A program made the position numbers and the translations under genes. The notes beneath the pieces were generated by a model, which was given only the letters and a program-made list of their open reading frames with translations, made no database searches and was not told the DNA's origin. From assembly GCA_021414115.1 (NCBI GenBank), contig JAIOPD010000065.1:1-57468 (forward strand): a DNA stretch of 57,468 nt. The letters are read 5' to 3'. Below are positions 49,827 to 57,468 of the stretch, piece by piece (within the stretch, counting starts at the first letter, position 1; every line of letters begins with the position of its first letter). Source of the stretch: Planctomycetia bacterium (GTDB taxonomy: Bacteria > Planctomycetota > Planctomycetia > Pirellulales > UBA1268).

Positions 49827-52468
49827 TGTGGCGGTTTCTGGTCGGTATCGCGGTGCTGGTGGACGTCCTTGCCGCCGTGCGGGCGGAAGGGCCCGCCGTG
49901 GTGCCGCAGCCCGTTCGGACGATCCTCGCCGAGACCTGCCTCGACTGCCACTCGGGCGATACAGCCGAGGCCGGCGTGCGTCTGGACCGGGAAGCAATCG
50001 ACTGGGGTGATGCTGCCGAAGTGGACCTCTGGCGGCGAGTCGTGGAGGTGATCGAAGACCACCGGATGCCGCCGTCCGATGCCGAACCCGCCACGCAGGC
50101 AGCTCGCGACACGCTCGTCGCGTTTCTTGATCCTCCGCTCGTCGCGCACACGCCGTTCGGAGGCACCGCGCCGCGTCGGCTCAGCCGCGACGAGTATGCC
50201 GCCACGATCCGCCGGCTCTGCCAACAACCGGCGTTCACGCTGCCCGTCGGATTCCCGCCCGACACCGAACGGCACGGCTTCGACAATCTGGCCGAGGGGC
50301 TCGTCCTCTCACCAGCCCATCTCGAAGCCTACGCCGCGGTCGCCAGCGTCGTGGCCGACGAGATCTTTCCACCGCCGCGTCCCGCCCCGAAACTCGCTCG
50401 CTGGGAGGCCGGCCCGCGCGATCTCGTCCTCAGCTTCTCGGCTGCCACCGTGCATGGAGACGCGCTGCGGATCGCATCCAGAAGCGTCGACATCATGCGA
50501 AGCTGCACCTGGCCGAGCCGGATCGAGATCCGGGATTCGGGCACCTACACGATCACCGTCGCAGCGTCGCAGTTTCTCTCCCCCACGGGACATCGATTCA
50601 CGGGGCCGATGAAGCTCGAGGTCTACGCCCGGCCCCTGTCGGCCACCGACCGATCCCGGGTCTCGGCCTTCCGGCTGCTGCGCACGATCGAGATTGCTTC
50701 CGAGTCGCCCGCCTCAACCTCGTTCGAGGCCGATCTCTACGAGGGCGAAACGGTCCTTTTCCGCTGGGTGAACGCGGAAATGACGCACGAGTACGACGAG
50801 CTCGCCGACCAACTGGAGGGCTGGTTTCGGGACGATCCTCGGTTCCTCGCGGCCTGGCAGCAGGCCGTGTTTCCCAGCGGCAATCCCGGCCAGGCCGAGA
50901 CCTCGCGGCTCCGCGGTCGCAATGGCTGGGACATCGTCGCACGGTATTGGGCCGACCCTCAGCTCGACCTGAGCGAGGCGACGATGGTCTCGAAGAAGAC
51001 GCGGCGGCTCCTTGAAGTGTGCCGGTCGAATTCCGGCACGTTCGAGATCGCCGACGCGCTGTGCCACTTCTACCACGAGAGGGGGCCGGCCCTCGAGATC
51101 CATCGCGTCGTGATCGAGGGCCCGGCACAACCGGTCGAGAGTCCACGTGACCGGGCACGGGCGGCCGCACGACGGGCGCTCGTCGGGGAGCGGCGGGACG
51201 GGCAGACCGACGTCGACGTGGCTCGCAGCATGCTGACCGCGTTCCTTCCCAGGGCATTCCGCCGTCCCGTCACCGACGGCACGGTCGAAAGCTTCCTCAC
51301 CATCGCCACCCGCCATTGGGATGAGGGTCATTCATTCGATGAGGGGATGCACCTGCTGCTGCGGAGCGTGCTTGTTTCCCCACGCTTTCTCTACCGGGGC
51401 ATCGAGCCGCCCGACGCGGCTGGCTGTTGCGACCAGTTCGACCTCGCCACGCGGCTCGCCTACTTCCTCACGCAAGCACCGCCGGACGCCCGACTCGTCG
51501 ACCTCGCCACGCGAGGGCGGCTCGCCGAGCCCGGTGTGCTCAGAGCAGAAGCCAAGCGGCTGTTGCCGAAGCAGCCCCACGAGCCGATGATCCGCAGCTT
51601 CGTCGGACAGTGGCTCGATACGAAGCTGCTTCCGGGCATCATGCCCGACGCAAAGTTCCGCTTCGACGAGGAGGCCACGGCCCTGGCCCGGCGGGAGACG
51701 GAGCGGTTCTTCACCGAGATCCTCCAACAGAATCTGCCGATGAAGACCTTCATCGATCCCGACTTCACGTTCTCCACGATCGCGTTCTGCCAGCGCAACT
51801 ACGGCTTTACGCCGTCGATCGCCAAGAATCAGGCCTCCCCGCTGCCAGCGGAGGAACTCACGCGGTTCCAGCGGCTCGACATCGACCGGGGTGGCCGCTA
51901 CGGCGGACTGCTCGGCCAGGCGGCGATCCTGATGGCGACGGCCAATGGTGTCGACACGCAGCCGGTGATCCGCGGCGCCTGGGTGCTCGAAAACATCCTC
52001 GGCATGCCGTCGCCGCCGCCGCCGAAGAACGTGCCGGCCCTCACGCCCGACACGCAGGGGGCCAAGACTCCGCGCGACCTGCTCGCCGCCCACACGCGAG
52101 AGGCGAGCTGCGCCGTCTGCCACCGGCGGATCGATCCCGTGGGCTTCGCACTGGAGAACTACGATCCCGTGGGCCGCTGGCGGGCGACGTGGCCGGGCAG
52201 CGGCGCCGCGATCGACGCCTCGGGCACGCTGCCTGACGGCACGGTCATCAGGAGCCCGATGGAGTTCAAGGCGTGGCTGGTTGCAAACATCGATCTGTTC
52301 TCTAACTGCGTCGCGGAAAAGCTGCTCACCTATGCGACCGGCCGCGTGCCGAACTATGCCGAGCAACGCGAGATCAAGAATATCGTGCGCGCCAATCGGG
52401 AGGCGGGCATGGGATTCCAAGACCTCGTACTCGACCTCGTCGGCAGTCGCATGTTTCACGCACACTAA
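49826..52468 (+). CDS. DUF1592/planctomycete cytochrome-type protein
   Basis: The 880-residue protein begins with a signal peptide (MWRFLVGIAVLVDVLAAVRA). ILAETCLDCHSGDTAEAGVR near 33-52 is a CxxCH PSCyt motif, APRRLSRDEYAATIRRLCQ near 115 fits DUF1587, and LVSPRFLYRGIEPP with DLATRLAYFLTQAPPD near 515-550 fits DUF1592. SCAVCHRRIDPVGFALENYD near 757-776 is the second CxxCH (DUF1588), and NCVAEKLLTYATGRVPNYAE fits DUF1585. This matches the layout of 36326-39088, though it is shorter and lacks its charged insert. Both heme-type Cys pairs are present. It is coupled to DUF1552 upstream and probably exported to the same compartment. A terminator-like hairpin follows at 52476-52501. Confidence 0.9.
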   Translation: MWRFLVGIAVLVDVLAAVRAEGPAVVPQPVRTILAETCLDCHSGDTAEAGVRLDREAIDWGDAAEVDLWRRVVEVIEDHRMPPSDAEPATQAARDTLVAFLDPPLVAHTPFGGTAPRRLSRDEYAATIRRLCQQPAFTLPVGFPPDTERHGFDNLAEGLVLSPAHLEAYAAVASVVADEIFPPPRPAPKLARWEAGPRDLVLSFSAATVHGDALRIASRSVDIMRSCTWPSRIEIRDSGTYTITVAASQFLSPTGHRFTGPMKLEVYARPLSATDRSRVSAFRLLRTIEIASESPASTSFEADLYEGETVLFRWVNAEMTHEYDELADQLEGWFRDDPRFLAAWQQAVFPSGNPGQAETSRLRGRNGWDIVARYWADPQLDLSEATMVSKKTRRLLEVCRSNSGTFEIADALCHFYHERGPALEIHRVVIEGPAQPVESPRDRARAAARRALVGERRDGQTDVDVARSMLTAFLPRAFRRPVTDGTVESFLTIATRHWDEGHSFDEGMHLLLRSVLVSPRFLYRGIEPPDAAGCCDQFDLATRLAYFLTQAPPDARLVDLATRGRLAEPGVLRAEAKRLLPKQPHEPMIRSFVGQWLDTKLLPGIMPDAKFRFDEEATALARRETERFFTEILQQNLPMKTFIDPDFTFSTIAFCQRNYGFTPSIAKNQASPLPAEELTRFQRLDIDRGGRYGGLLGQAAILMATANGVDTQPVIRGAWVLENILGMPSPPPPKNVPALTPDTQGAKTPRDLLAAHTREASCAVCHRRIDPVGFALENYDPVGRWRATWPGSGAAIDASGTLPDGTVIRSPMEFKAWLVANIDLFSNCVAEKLLTYATGRVPNYAEQREIKNIVRANREAGMGFQDLVLDLVGSRMFHAH

Positions 52469-52475
52469 CGGCCGC

Positions 52476-52501
52476 CCATCGGCCGCACCGGTCGCCGATG
52501 G
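52476..52501. terminator. Bidirectional terminator-like hairpin
   Basis: CCATCGGC (52476-52483) and GCCGATGG (52494-52501) form a perfect 8-bp stem with a 10-base loop, in the 37-bp gap between convergent genes. No T run, so Rho-independence is uncertain. Confidence 0.5.
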
Positions 52502-52505
52502 CCCG

Positions 52506-53684
52506 TCACTGGTTGCGGACGATCGTGCGGTATTTCAGTGGGGTCATGCCGGTAGCCTGGCGGAAGATCGTGGCCAGGTATTCGCCCGTGCCGAATCCGC
52601 AGGCAGCCGCCACCTTGGGGATTGGGAGGTCGGTCGTCGCCAGGAGCTGCTTGGCCCGCTCGATCCGGACGCGGCGGATTTCCTGTGCGGGCGAGCGGCC
52701 GAGCGAGTCGTGAAACATTCGCTCGAGGCTGCGGCGGGAGACGGGCACCGCCCGCAACACGTCGTCAACGTGGATCGCCTGCGTGGCGTGCTCGCGGATG
52801 TAGCCGATGGCCTGCACGAGGTCGGGGTTGTCGACGGCGAGGGTGTCGGTGCTTTGCCGCGTGATGATGCCCAGCGGCGGCAGCAGGATGGGCGTCGGTG
52901 GGAGCGGCCGCCGCTCGATCAGCAGTTGCATGAGTTCGGCAGCCTTCTCGCCAATCTGCTCGCAGGCCACGCCGATCGCCGACAACTGCGGAAAGCAGCT
53001 CTCGCAGAGCACAGGATCGTCGTCGCCACTGAGCACGGCCACGTCTTCCGGCACGAGGAGGCCCTCCTGCCGGCAGGCGTCGATGATCGCCCGCCCCTGC
53101 ACATTGCTCCAGGTCAGGATCGCGACCGGCTTGGGAAGACTGCGGAGCCATTCGATCAGCCGGCTAGGCCGCCCGGCCCGCTCCGCGGCCTGGCCGAGGG
53201 CATGCAGGTGGCAGGCGTGGCCCTCACGGTCGAGCGCCGCGGTGAAGGCATCTTGGTGCTCGCGCACATACGCCAGCTTCGGAGGACCGACATAGGCGAA
53301 GTTGCGGAAGCCGCGTTCGATGAGGTAGCGGGCCGCCATGTTGCCCGAGGCGCCGCGGTCGTTGGCCACCCGCGGCACCTTCGCCGCCGGACCGTCGAGC
53401 ACGATCCCCGAAACATTGACCACCGGCACGCCCACGCCGAGGATCGTCCGCGCGACGGTGGGCGTGGAGAGTCGGGCGATGATGCCGTCTCCCTCCCAGC
53501 CATGAGGCACCGGCCGCCGTTCGCCCTCCGGCTCGATGTGCAGATGCCAGGGGCCATGCCGGTTGGAAAAGGCCGAGATGCCCTTGATGATGCTGCGGCC
53601 CCAGCCAAGATAAGCCGGCACGAGCACCGTGACGCGGGGGCACGACGTGAGCGTCTGGGAAACCCGCTGCATGGCGACGCCCAC
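52506..53684 (-). CDS. XylR-type transcription regulator (periplasmic-binding fold + AraC HTH)
   Basis: The 392-residue protein has an N-terminal type I periplasmic-binding-like sensor (VTVLVPAYLGWGRSIIKGIS, DGIIARLSTPTVARTILGVG, VPVVNVSG, VANDRGASGNMAARYLIERG, FAYVG, VLSGDDDPVLCESCFPQLSA). Its C-terminal ~105 residues form an AraC domain: IREHATQAIHVDDVLRAVPV, SRRSLERMFHDSLGRSPAQE, RRVRIERAKQLLATTDLPIP and AAACGFGTGEYLATIFRQATGMTPLKYR, of which the last part is the second HTH. This architecture is that of XylR and its planctomycete relatives, which sense sugars. It is divergent from a DapA-like gene across 153 bp, so it probably controls that catabolic operon. ATG 53684 or 53672 is possible. 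Confidence 0.88.
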   Translation of the reverse strand: MGVAMQRVSQTLTSCPRVTVLVPAYLGWGRSIIKGISAFSNRHGPWHLHIEPEGERRPVPHGWEGDGIIARLSTPTVARTILGVGVPVVNVSGIVLDGPAAKVPRVANDRGASGNMAARYLIERGFRNFAYVGPPKLAYVREHQDAFTAALDREGHACHLHALGQAAERAGRPSRLIEWLRSLPKPVAILTWSNVQGRAIIDACRQEGLLVPEDVAVLSGDDDPVLCESCFPQLSAIGVACEQIGEKAAELMQLLIERRPLPPTPILLPPLGIITRQSTDTLAVDNPDLVQAIGYIREHATQAIHVDDVLRAVPVSRRSLERMFHDSLGRSPAQEIRRVRIERAKQLLATTDLPIPKVAAACGFGTGEYLATIFRQATGMTPLKYRTIVRNQ

Positions 53685-53752
53685 CGATCTCCAGGAACCC
53701 GGATACCCCGGTTATAGCCGCCCGAGGGCCTTCTGCCGCAATTAGGAAGATT

Positions 53753-53797
53753 TTGTGCGCGAATACAGCATGGTTTTGCGGCACGAGCTCCGCACAA
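53753..53797. promoter_or_regulatory. Inverted repeat in divergent promoter region, possible operator
   Basis: TTGTGCG (53753-53759) and CGCACAA (53791-53797) are perfect 7-bp arms separated by 31 bp in the 153-bp gap between the AraC-type regulator and the DapA-like gene. The place suits binding by the divergent regulator. The long spacing makes it uncertain. Confidence 0.25.
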
Positions 53798-53837
53798 TCG
53801 GAGCATTCATCCGCACGGCATCGCAAGGGCATGGAAC

Positions 53838-54731
53838 GTGGTCAACTCTCTTCAGGGCGTGTTTCCCATCGTCAACACGCCGTTCCATCCCGACGGCTCG
53901 ATCGACCACGCCAGCCAGGATCGGCTCGTCGAGCACCTGCTCGAGCAGGGCGCCCACGGGCTCGGACTTTTCGGAAACGCAAGCGAAGGCTACACGCTCT
54001 CTGCCGGCGAGCGGATCGACCTCATGAAGAGGATCACAAAGCGGGTGAATGGCCGCGTGCCGCTGGTGGCCTCCAGCGGCCATACGGGCACCGACGCCGC
54101 GGTCGAGCTGAGCAAGGAGCTGGGAGACCTCGGCGCCGACTGCCTGATGGTGCTGCCTCCTTACTACCTCAAGACCGACGGCGACGGCCTGCTGCACTAC
54201 TTCACCGCGATCTCTGACGCCGTCTCGATCCCGATCATGGTGCAGGATGCCCCGCTGATGACGCAGGTGGCGATGCCGCCGGCGCTGCTCGCCCGTATGG
54301 GCCGTGAGATCGAGCAGGTGCGATATGTGAAGGTGGAGGCGCCCCCCACGCCGTCGAAGATCACCGCCGTCGTGCGGCAAGCAGGCGACAGCCTGACGAT
54401 CTTCGGCGGGCTCAACTGCCAGTTTTTCATCGAGGAATGGCAGCGCGGCGCCCGCGGCCAGATGCCCGGCAGTGATCGGATTCGTGACCTCGTCTCCATC
54501 TGGGACGATCTCGAGGCCGGCCGCAGCGAGGCCGCCTGGCAGCGGTTCTCCCGCATCCTGCCGCTCCTGCGGTTCGAACTGCAGCCCGGACTCGGCGTCT
54601 CGGCGCAGAAGCACAACCTGGTCGCTGCCGGGGTGATCACGTCGCCGCAGGTCCGCCACCCGACCGCCGCGCTCGACCTCGACAGTGTCGCCGAACTCGC
54701 CTGGCTGCGCGACTTCGCCGACCGTGACTGA
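53838..54731 (+). CDS. Dihydrodipicolinate synthase-superfamily lyase/aldolase
   Basis: GTG 53838 gives 297 residues of a DapA-type TIM barrel. GVFPIVNTPFHPDGSIDHAS near 7-26 is the family start, GLGLFGNASEGYTLSAGER near 41-59 is the substrate loop, PLVASSGHTGTDAAVELSKE follows, and RYVKVEAPP places the Schiff-base Lys at 165. Relative to true DapA, the GTTGES loop is replaced by GNASEG, and the usual Tyr of LYNVP is Gln in MVQDAP (about position 136). So it is unlikely to make dihydrodipicolinate. The neighbours (MFS, enolase-superfamily enzyme) suggest a 2-keto-3-deoxy sugar-acid aldolase or a related keto-acid lyase. The next gene starts 33 bp later. Confidence 0.82.
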   Translation: MVNSLQGVFPIVNTPFHPDGSIDHASQDRLVEHLLEQGAHGLGLFGNASEGYTLSAGERIDLMKRITKRVNGRVPLVASSGHTGTDAAVELSKELGDLGADCLMVLPPYYLKTDGDGLLHYFTAISDAVSIPIMVQDAPLMTQVAMPPALLARMGREIEQVRYVKVEAPPTPSKITAVVRQAGDSLTIFGGLNCQFFIEEWQRGARGQMPGSDRIRDLVSIWDDLEAGRSEAAWQRFSRILPLLRFELQPGLGVSAQKHNLVAAGVITSPQVRHPTAALDLDSVAELAWLRDFADRD

Positions 54732-54764
54732 GAACCGCCGACCTTTCGACATGACCGTGCATCG

Positions 54765-56012
54765 ATGCGCATTCCTCATCTCCGCTGGTGGATCGCCGGA
54801 CTGCTCTTCCTCTCGACCGTGATCAACTACGTCGATCGGCAGACGCTCTCCGTGCTCGCGCCGGTGCTCAAGCAGGAACTGGGCGTCTCCGACAGCCAAT
54901 ATGCCAACATCCTCACGGCGTTCCTGGCCAGTTACACCGTGATGTACGTCGGCTCCGGTCTGCTGGTCGATCGCTGGGGCACACGGTGGTCGCTGAGCCT
55001 GTTCATGGTCTGGTGGTCGCTGGCCAACATGGCCCACGCCTTCGCCCGGGGCGCGTGGTCGCTGGGCGCGCTGCGGTTCCTGCTCGGCATGGGTGAGTCG
55101 GGCAACTTCATGGCCGCCTTCAAGGCGGTCAGCGAGTGGTATCCCGCTCGGGAGCGGGCCTTCGTCCATGGACTCGTGCAAGGCGGTGCGGCGATCGGCG
55201 CCATCCTTGCGCCGCCGGCGATCACGTGGATCAACGCGGTCTTCGGCTGGCAGTCCGCCTTTCTCGTCACCGGGGCTCTGGGGTTCGTCTGGCTTGCCCT
55301 CTGGCTGCTGCTCTACCACCCGCCCGAAACGCATCCGCTGATCACGACGGCGGAGCGGGCGTTGGTGCTCGATGGGGAGCCGGCCGTCGTCGCAACGAAA
55401 GTGCCGTGGCGGCGGCTGCTCGATCATCCACAGACATGGGGCCTGTTTCTCGCCCGGTTTCTCTCGGATCCCGTGTGGTGGTTCTATCTGTTTTGGCTTC
55501 CCAAATATCTCGTGGAGCATCGCGGCTTCACGATGGCGGAGATGGGCATGCTCGCCTGGATGCCGTATCTCACCGCCGACTTGGGCGCGCTGGCTGGAGG
55601 GTGGGCGAGCGGCAGGCTCGTGGCCCGTGGCCAGAAGCCGATCAGAGCCCGCTTGGCGGTGATGCTACCCTGCGCGTGCGTGATGCCGCTGTCGCTCGCT
55701 ATCGACCACGCCGAGTCACGGCTCCTCACGCTCGCGCTGATCTGCGTGGTGACCTTCTGCCACATGGCCTGGAAGACCTGCCAGAACACGCTCACCAACG
55801 ACGTCTACCCGAAGGCGATGATCGGCACGGCATCAGGGATGCTGGCCTTCGGCACCGGTCTTGGTGGCACACTCTTCACCTGGCTGACCGGTCAAGTCGT
55901 CGAATGGACCGGCTATGGCGCGATCTTCGTCGTCATGGCCGTGCTGCATCCGCTCTCCTTCTGGGTCACGCAGCGGCTGGTGCGCGAGCCCCTTGTGACC
56001 GGGGGTTCATGA
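54765..56012 (+). CDS. MFS transporter, ACS family (ExuT/hexuronate-like)
   Basis: The 415-residue protein has about 12 membrane helices. RWWIAGLLFLSTVINYVDRQ near 7-26 with YVDRQTLSVLAPVLKQELG is the characteristic start of anion:cation symporters such as ExuT. Further marks are LLVDRWGTRWSLSLFMVWWS (loop 2-3), ALRFLLGMGESGNFMAAFKA, VSEWYPARERAFVHGLVQGG and FGWQSAFLVTGALGFVWLAL. These proteins import organic anions, including glucuronate, galacturonate and galactonate. The gene sits between the DapA-like lyase and the enolase-superfamily enzyme, which supports sugar-acid uptake. ATG 54765; the stop is two bases before the next ATG. Substrate cannot be fixed from sequence. Confidence 0.88.
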   Translation: MRIPHLRWWIAGLLFLSTVINYVDRQTLSVLAPVLKQELGVSDSQYANILTAFLASYTVMYVGSGLLVDRWGTRWSLSLFMVWWSLANMAHAFARGAWSLGALRFLLGMGESGNFMAAFKAVSEWYPARERAFVHGLVQGGAAIGAILAPPAITWINAVFGWQSAFLVTGALGFVWLALWLLLYHPPETHPLITTAERALVLDGEPAVVATKVPWRRLLDHPQTWGLFLARFLSDPVWWFYLFWLPKYLVEHRGFTMAEMGMLAWMPYLTADLGALAGGWASGRLVARGQKPIRARLAVMLPCACVMPLSLAIDHAESRLLTLALICVVTFCHMAWKTCQNTLTNDVYPKAMIGTASGMLAFGTGLGGTLFTWLTGQVVEWTGYGAIFVVMAVLHPLSFWVTQRLVREPLVTGGS

Positions 56013-56013
56013 C

Positions 56014-57162
56014 ATGCGCATTCGGTCATTACGCGCGATTCCCGTCCGCCTGCCGCGCGACTTTGCCGATGCGCAGGGCACTGCCGGCTCACCGACCGGC
56101 GTCACCGGAAAGGGCGACTACCGCTGGTCCACCGCCTACCCGGTCCTGTATTCGGTGCGCTTCGAAACGGCGCTGGTGCGAGTGGAATTGGAAAACGGAC
56201 TCGTCGGCTGGGGCGAGGCGCAGGCGCCGCTGGCGCCGGAGGTGGCCTGCACGATCGTCGAGCTTCTTCTCCGGCCGGCCATCGAGGGCCTCGAGTTCGA
56301 CGGTGGCCCGACGCGCATCGCGGAACTCTGGGAGCGGATGTATTCCACGATGCGTGTTCGGGGCCAGTGCGGCGGCTTCATGCTCGACGCCATCAGCGGG
56401 GTCGACATCGCGCTCTGGGATCTGGCCGGCCTGATCGCCGACAAGCCGGTGTGCGAACTGCTCGCGTCGGCGCCCAGGCAGACGGTCCCGGCTTATCTCA
56501 GCGGCAGTTCCGGCGCATGCCCCCGCGAGCAGGCTGAGTGCGCCGGCAGGTATGCCGATCAGGGCATCTCGCTCGTCAAACTCTATTACGACAGCTGCTG
56601 GACCGACCTGCTCGACGTCGCGGATGCCCTACCCGACGGCATGCGGGTCGCCGTCGATGGCCTGTGGCACCTGCCTCCCGAGGAGGCGGTGGCGATGGTC
56701 CGTGAGCTCGATGCTCGGAAGGCCCGCTGGATCGAATGCCCGTTCGGTCCTGAGGAGGTCGCGCTCCACGCCCGCCTGGCCGCGCAGGTGAAGACGCCCC
56801 TGGCGCTTGGCGAGAGTTACCGCACGCTCCACGAACTCGCCCCCTTCCTCGACATCATGAACATCGCCCAGCCCGACCTCGGCCGCTGCGGCATCACCGG
56901 AGCGCTGCGGATCGCCGAGGCATTCCCTGGCGAGGTGGTGCCGCACCTGAGCATCGCGATGGGACCGCAGATCGCCGCCGCCGTGCATTTTGCGGCCGCT
57001 GCCGCGAACGGCGGCCTGTGCGAGTTCAATCCCCACGTGCTCGACACGGCCAACCGTTTCCTCACCGAGCCATTTGTCTGCGAAAATGGCACCTATCGGG
57101 TTCCCACGCGTCCCGGTCTGGGAATCGTATGGAACGGCCGCGGAGATGGAATCCTGTCCTGA
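56014..57162 (+). CDS. Mandelate racemase/muconate lactonizing enzyme-family protein (sugar-acid dehydratase type)
   Basis: The 382-residue protein is an enolase-superfamily enzyme. The N-terminal capping domain includes VRFETALVRVELENGLVGWG. The barrel has a Lys in ISLVKLYYD (K189), metal ligands D215 (AVDGLWHL), E241 (WIECPF) and E267 (LALGESYRT), then D288 in AQPDLGRCGIT and H311 in VVPHLSIAMG, which forms the usual Asp-His base pair. All catalytic residues are present. Members with this set abstract an alpha proton from a carboxylate, mostly acid-sugar dehydratases. With the keto-acid lyase and ACS transporter it makes a plausible uptake, dehydration and cleavage pathway. ATG 56014 starts two bases after the transporter stop. 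The specific substrate is unknown. Confidence 0.88.
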   Translation: MRIRSLRAIPVRLPRDFADAQGTAGSPTGVTGKGDYRWSTAYPVLYSVRFETALVRVELENGLVGWGEAQAPLAPEVACTIVELLLRPAIEGLEFDGGPTRIAELWERMYSTMRVRGQCGGFMLDAISGVDIALWDLAGLIADKPVCELLASAPRQTVPAYLSGSSGACPREQAECAGRYADQGISLVKLYYDSCWTDLLDVADALPDGMRVAVDGLWHLPPEEAVAMVRELDARKARWIECPFGPEEVALHARLAAQVKTPLALGESYRTLHELAPFLDIMNIAQPDLGRCGITGALRIAEAFPGEVVPHLSIAMGPQIAAAVHFAAAAANGGLCEFNPHVLDTANRFLTEPFVCENGTYRVPTRPGLGIVWNGRGDGILS

Positions 57163-57215
57163 CTCACCTCGTGAGTTTCGTCGCTCAGTCACTTCGCACC
57201 CGGACGGAATACCCC

Positions 57216-57231
57216 AGGAGACAAGACGATG
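57216..57231 (+). promoter_or_regulatory. Shine-Dalgarno and start of the last gene
   Basis: AGGAG at 57216-57220 lies eight bases before ATG 57229-57231, a strong ribosome site that fixes the start of the partial gene. Confidence 0.7.
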
Positions 57232-57468
57232 ATCCGCACCACCCTGACCGCCTTGATGCTCGGGGCCCTGCTCGGTACCACCGGCAACGCTACTTCTGCC
57301 GCGACGGTGCTCGTCGAAGCCGAGAGTTTCGCCGACCATGGGGGCTGGAGTCTCGATACGCAGTTCATCCGGCAGATGGGCTCGCCGTATCTCCTGGCCC
57401 ACGGCCTGGGCACACCCGTCGCCGACGCCACGACGAAGGTGGCGTTTCGCGAGGCCGGCACGTACCAC
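57229..57468 (+). CDS. Secreted FAD-dependent oxidoreductase/xanthan-lyase-like protein, N-terminal part
   Basis: Eighty codons are visible before the edge. MIRTTLTALMLGALLGTTGN with ATSAATVLVEAE is a signal peptide (cleavage near residue 24). The mature start, VLVEAESFADHGGWSLDTQF, IRQMGSPYLLAHGLGTPVAD and AFREAGTYH, is a well-known planctomycete N-terminus in proteins annotated as FAD-dependent oxidoreductase or xanthan lyase, and it resembles a small carbohydrate-binding beta-sandwich that precedes the FAD domain. The FAD part lies outside the window, so that assignment is by memory of the family. It follows the enolase-superfamily gene by 66 bp in the same direction and probably supplies polysaccharide-derived substrate to the sugar-acid pathway. 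Confidence 0.7.
   Translation, partial: MIRTTLTALMLGALLGTTGNATSAATVLVEAESFADHGGWSLDTQFIRQMGSPYLLAHGLGTPVADATTKVAFREAGTYH

Noticed and set aside
53753-53797. Rho-independent terminator interpretation of the inverted repeat near 53.75 kb
   Set aside because: The arms are 31 bp apart and lie between divergent starts, so a terminator makes no sense here.

Overview
The window is high-GC DNA from a planctomycete, most likely of the Pirellulales type. This rests on family content: paired DUF1552 and DUF1592/planctomycete-cytochrome genes, a DUF1559 pilin-like protein, a PEP-CTERM protein with autotransporter-type beta-strand repeats, a giant secreted protein with an ESRRVLAT-type N-terminus, and 23-residue LRR-like repeats. 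No rRNA, intact tRNA or CRISPR array was seen.

Layout. (1) 1-10.3 kb, minus strand: the N-terminal ~3,440 codons of a giant repetitive surface protein that runs off the left edge. It carries a 423-bp tandem repeat and a ~1.57-kb segment duplicated 3.48 kb apart. (2) 10.5-17.4 kb: a graveyard of integrative elements with tyrosine-integrase, IS110, IS3 and IS256 remnants, several broken genes, a DUF808 membrane protein, and three tRNA 3'-end scars. The scars sit beside copies or fragments of one HEWAH-motif zincin-like gene. A fourth copy of this module lies at 33.0-34.0 kb. At three of the four sites the HEXXH stop codon, a CTGTTAGC motif and the tRNA half keep nearly fixed spacing, so they look like ends of one element family. 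(3) 17.9-33.1 kb: a surface-glycan or small-molecule locus. It has an LRR-like/Baeyer-Villiger monooxygenase fusion, a cytosine-deaminase-like amidohydrolase, three glycosyltransferases, two polysaccharide pyruvyltransferase-like proteins, two sulfotransferases, a KpsC/LipA-like capsule protein, and an adenylation-carrier-hydrolase protein. The plus-strand core (24.5-29.9 kb) is translationally coupled by 4-bp stop/start overlaps or a 2-bp gap, which suggests one acylated or aminoacylated, sulfated or pyruvylated surface polymer. (4) 34.1-39.1 kb: a secreted laminin-G-like protein and a DUF1592-DUF1552 pair on the minus strand. (5) 39.2-48.4 kb: a decayed beta-helix gene, then a tightly coupled trio of a 2,261-residue PEP-CTERM beta-repeat protein, a DUF1559 pseudopilin-like protein and a small lipoprotein. 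(6) 48.5-52.5 kb: a second DUF1552-DUF1592 pair in the opposite gene order. (7) 52.5-57.5 kb: a sugar-acid catabolic locus with a XylR-type AraC regulator divergent from a DapA-superfamily lyase, an ExuT-like MFS transporter, an enolase-superfamily dehydratase and the start of a secreted FAD-dependent oxidoreductase.

All function calls come from reading motifs by eye. No homology search was run. Start sites given as preferred are inferences from Shine-Dalgarno sequences, overlaps and where recognisable protein begins.
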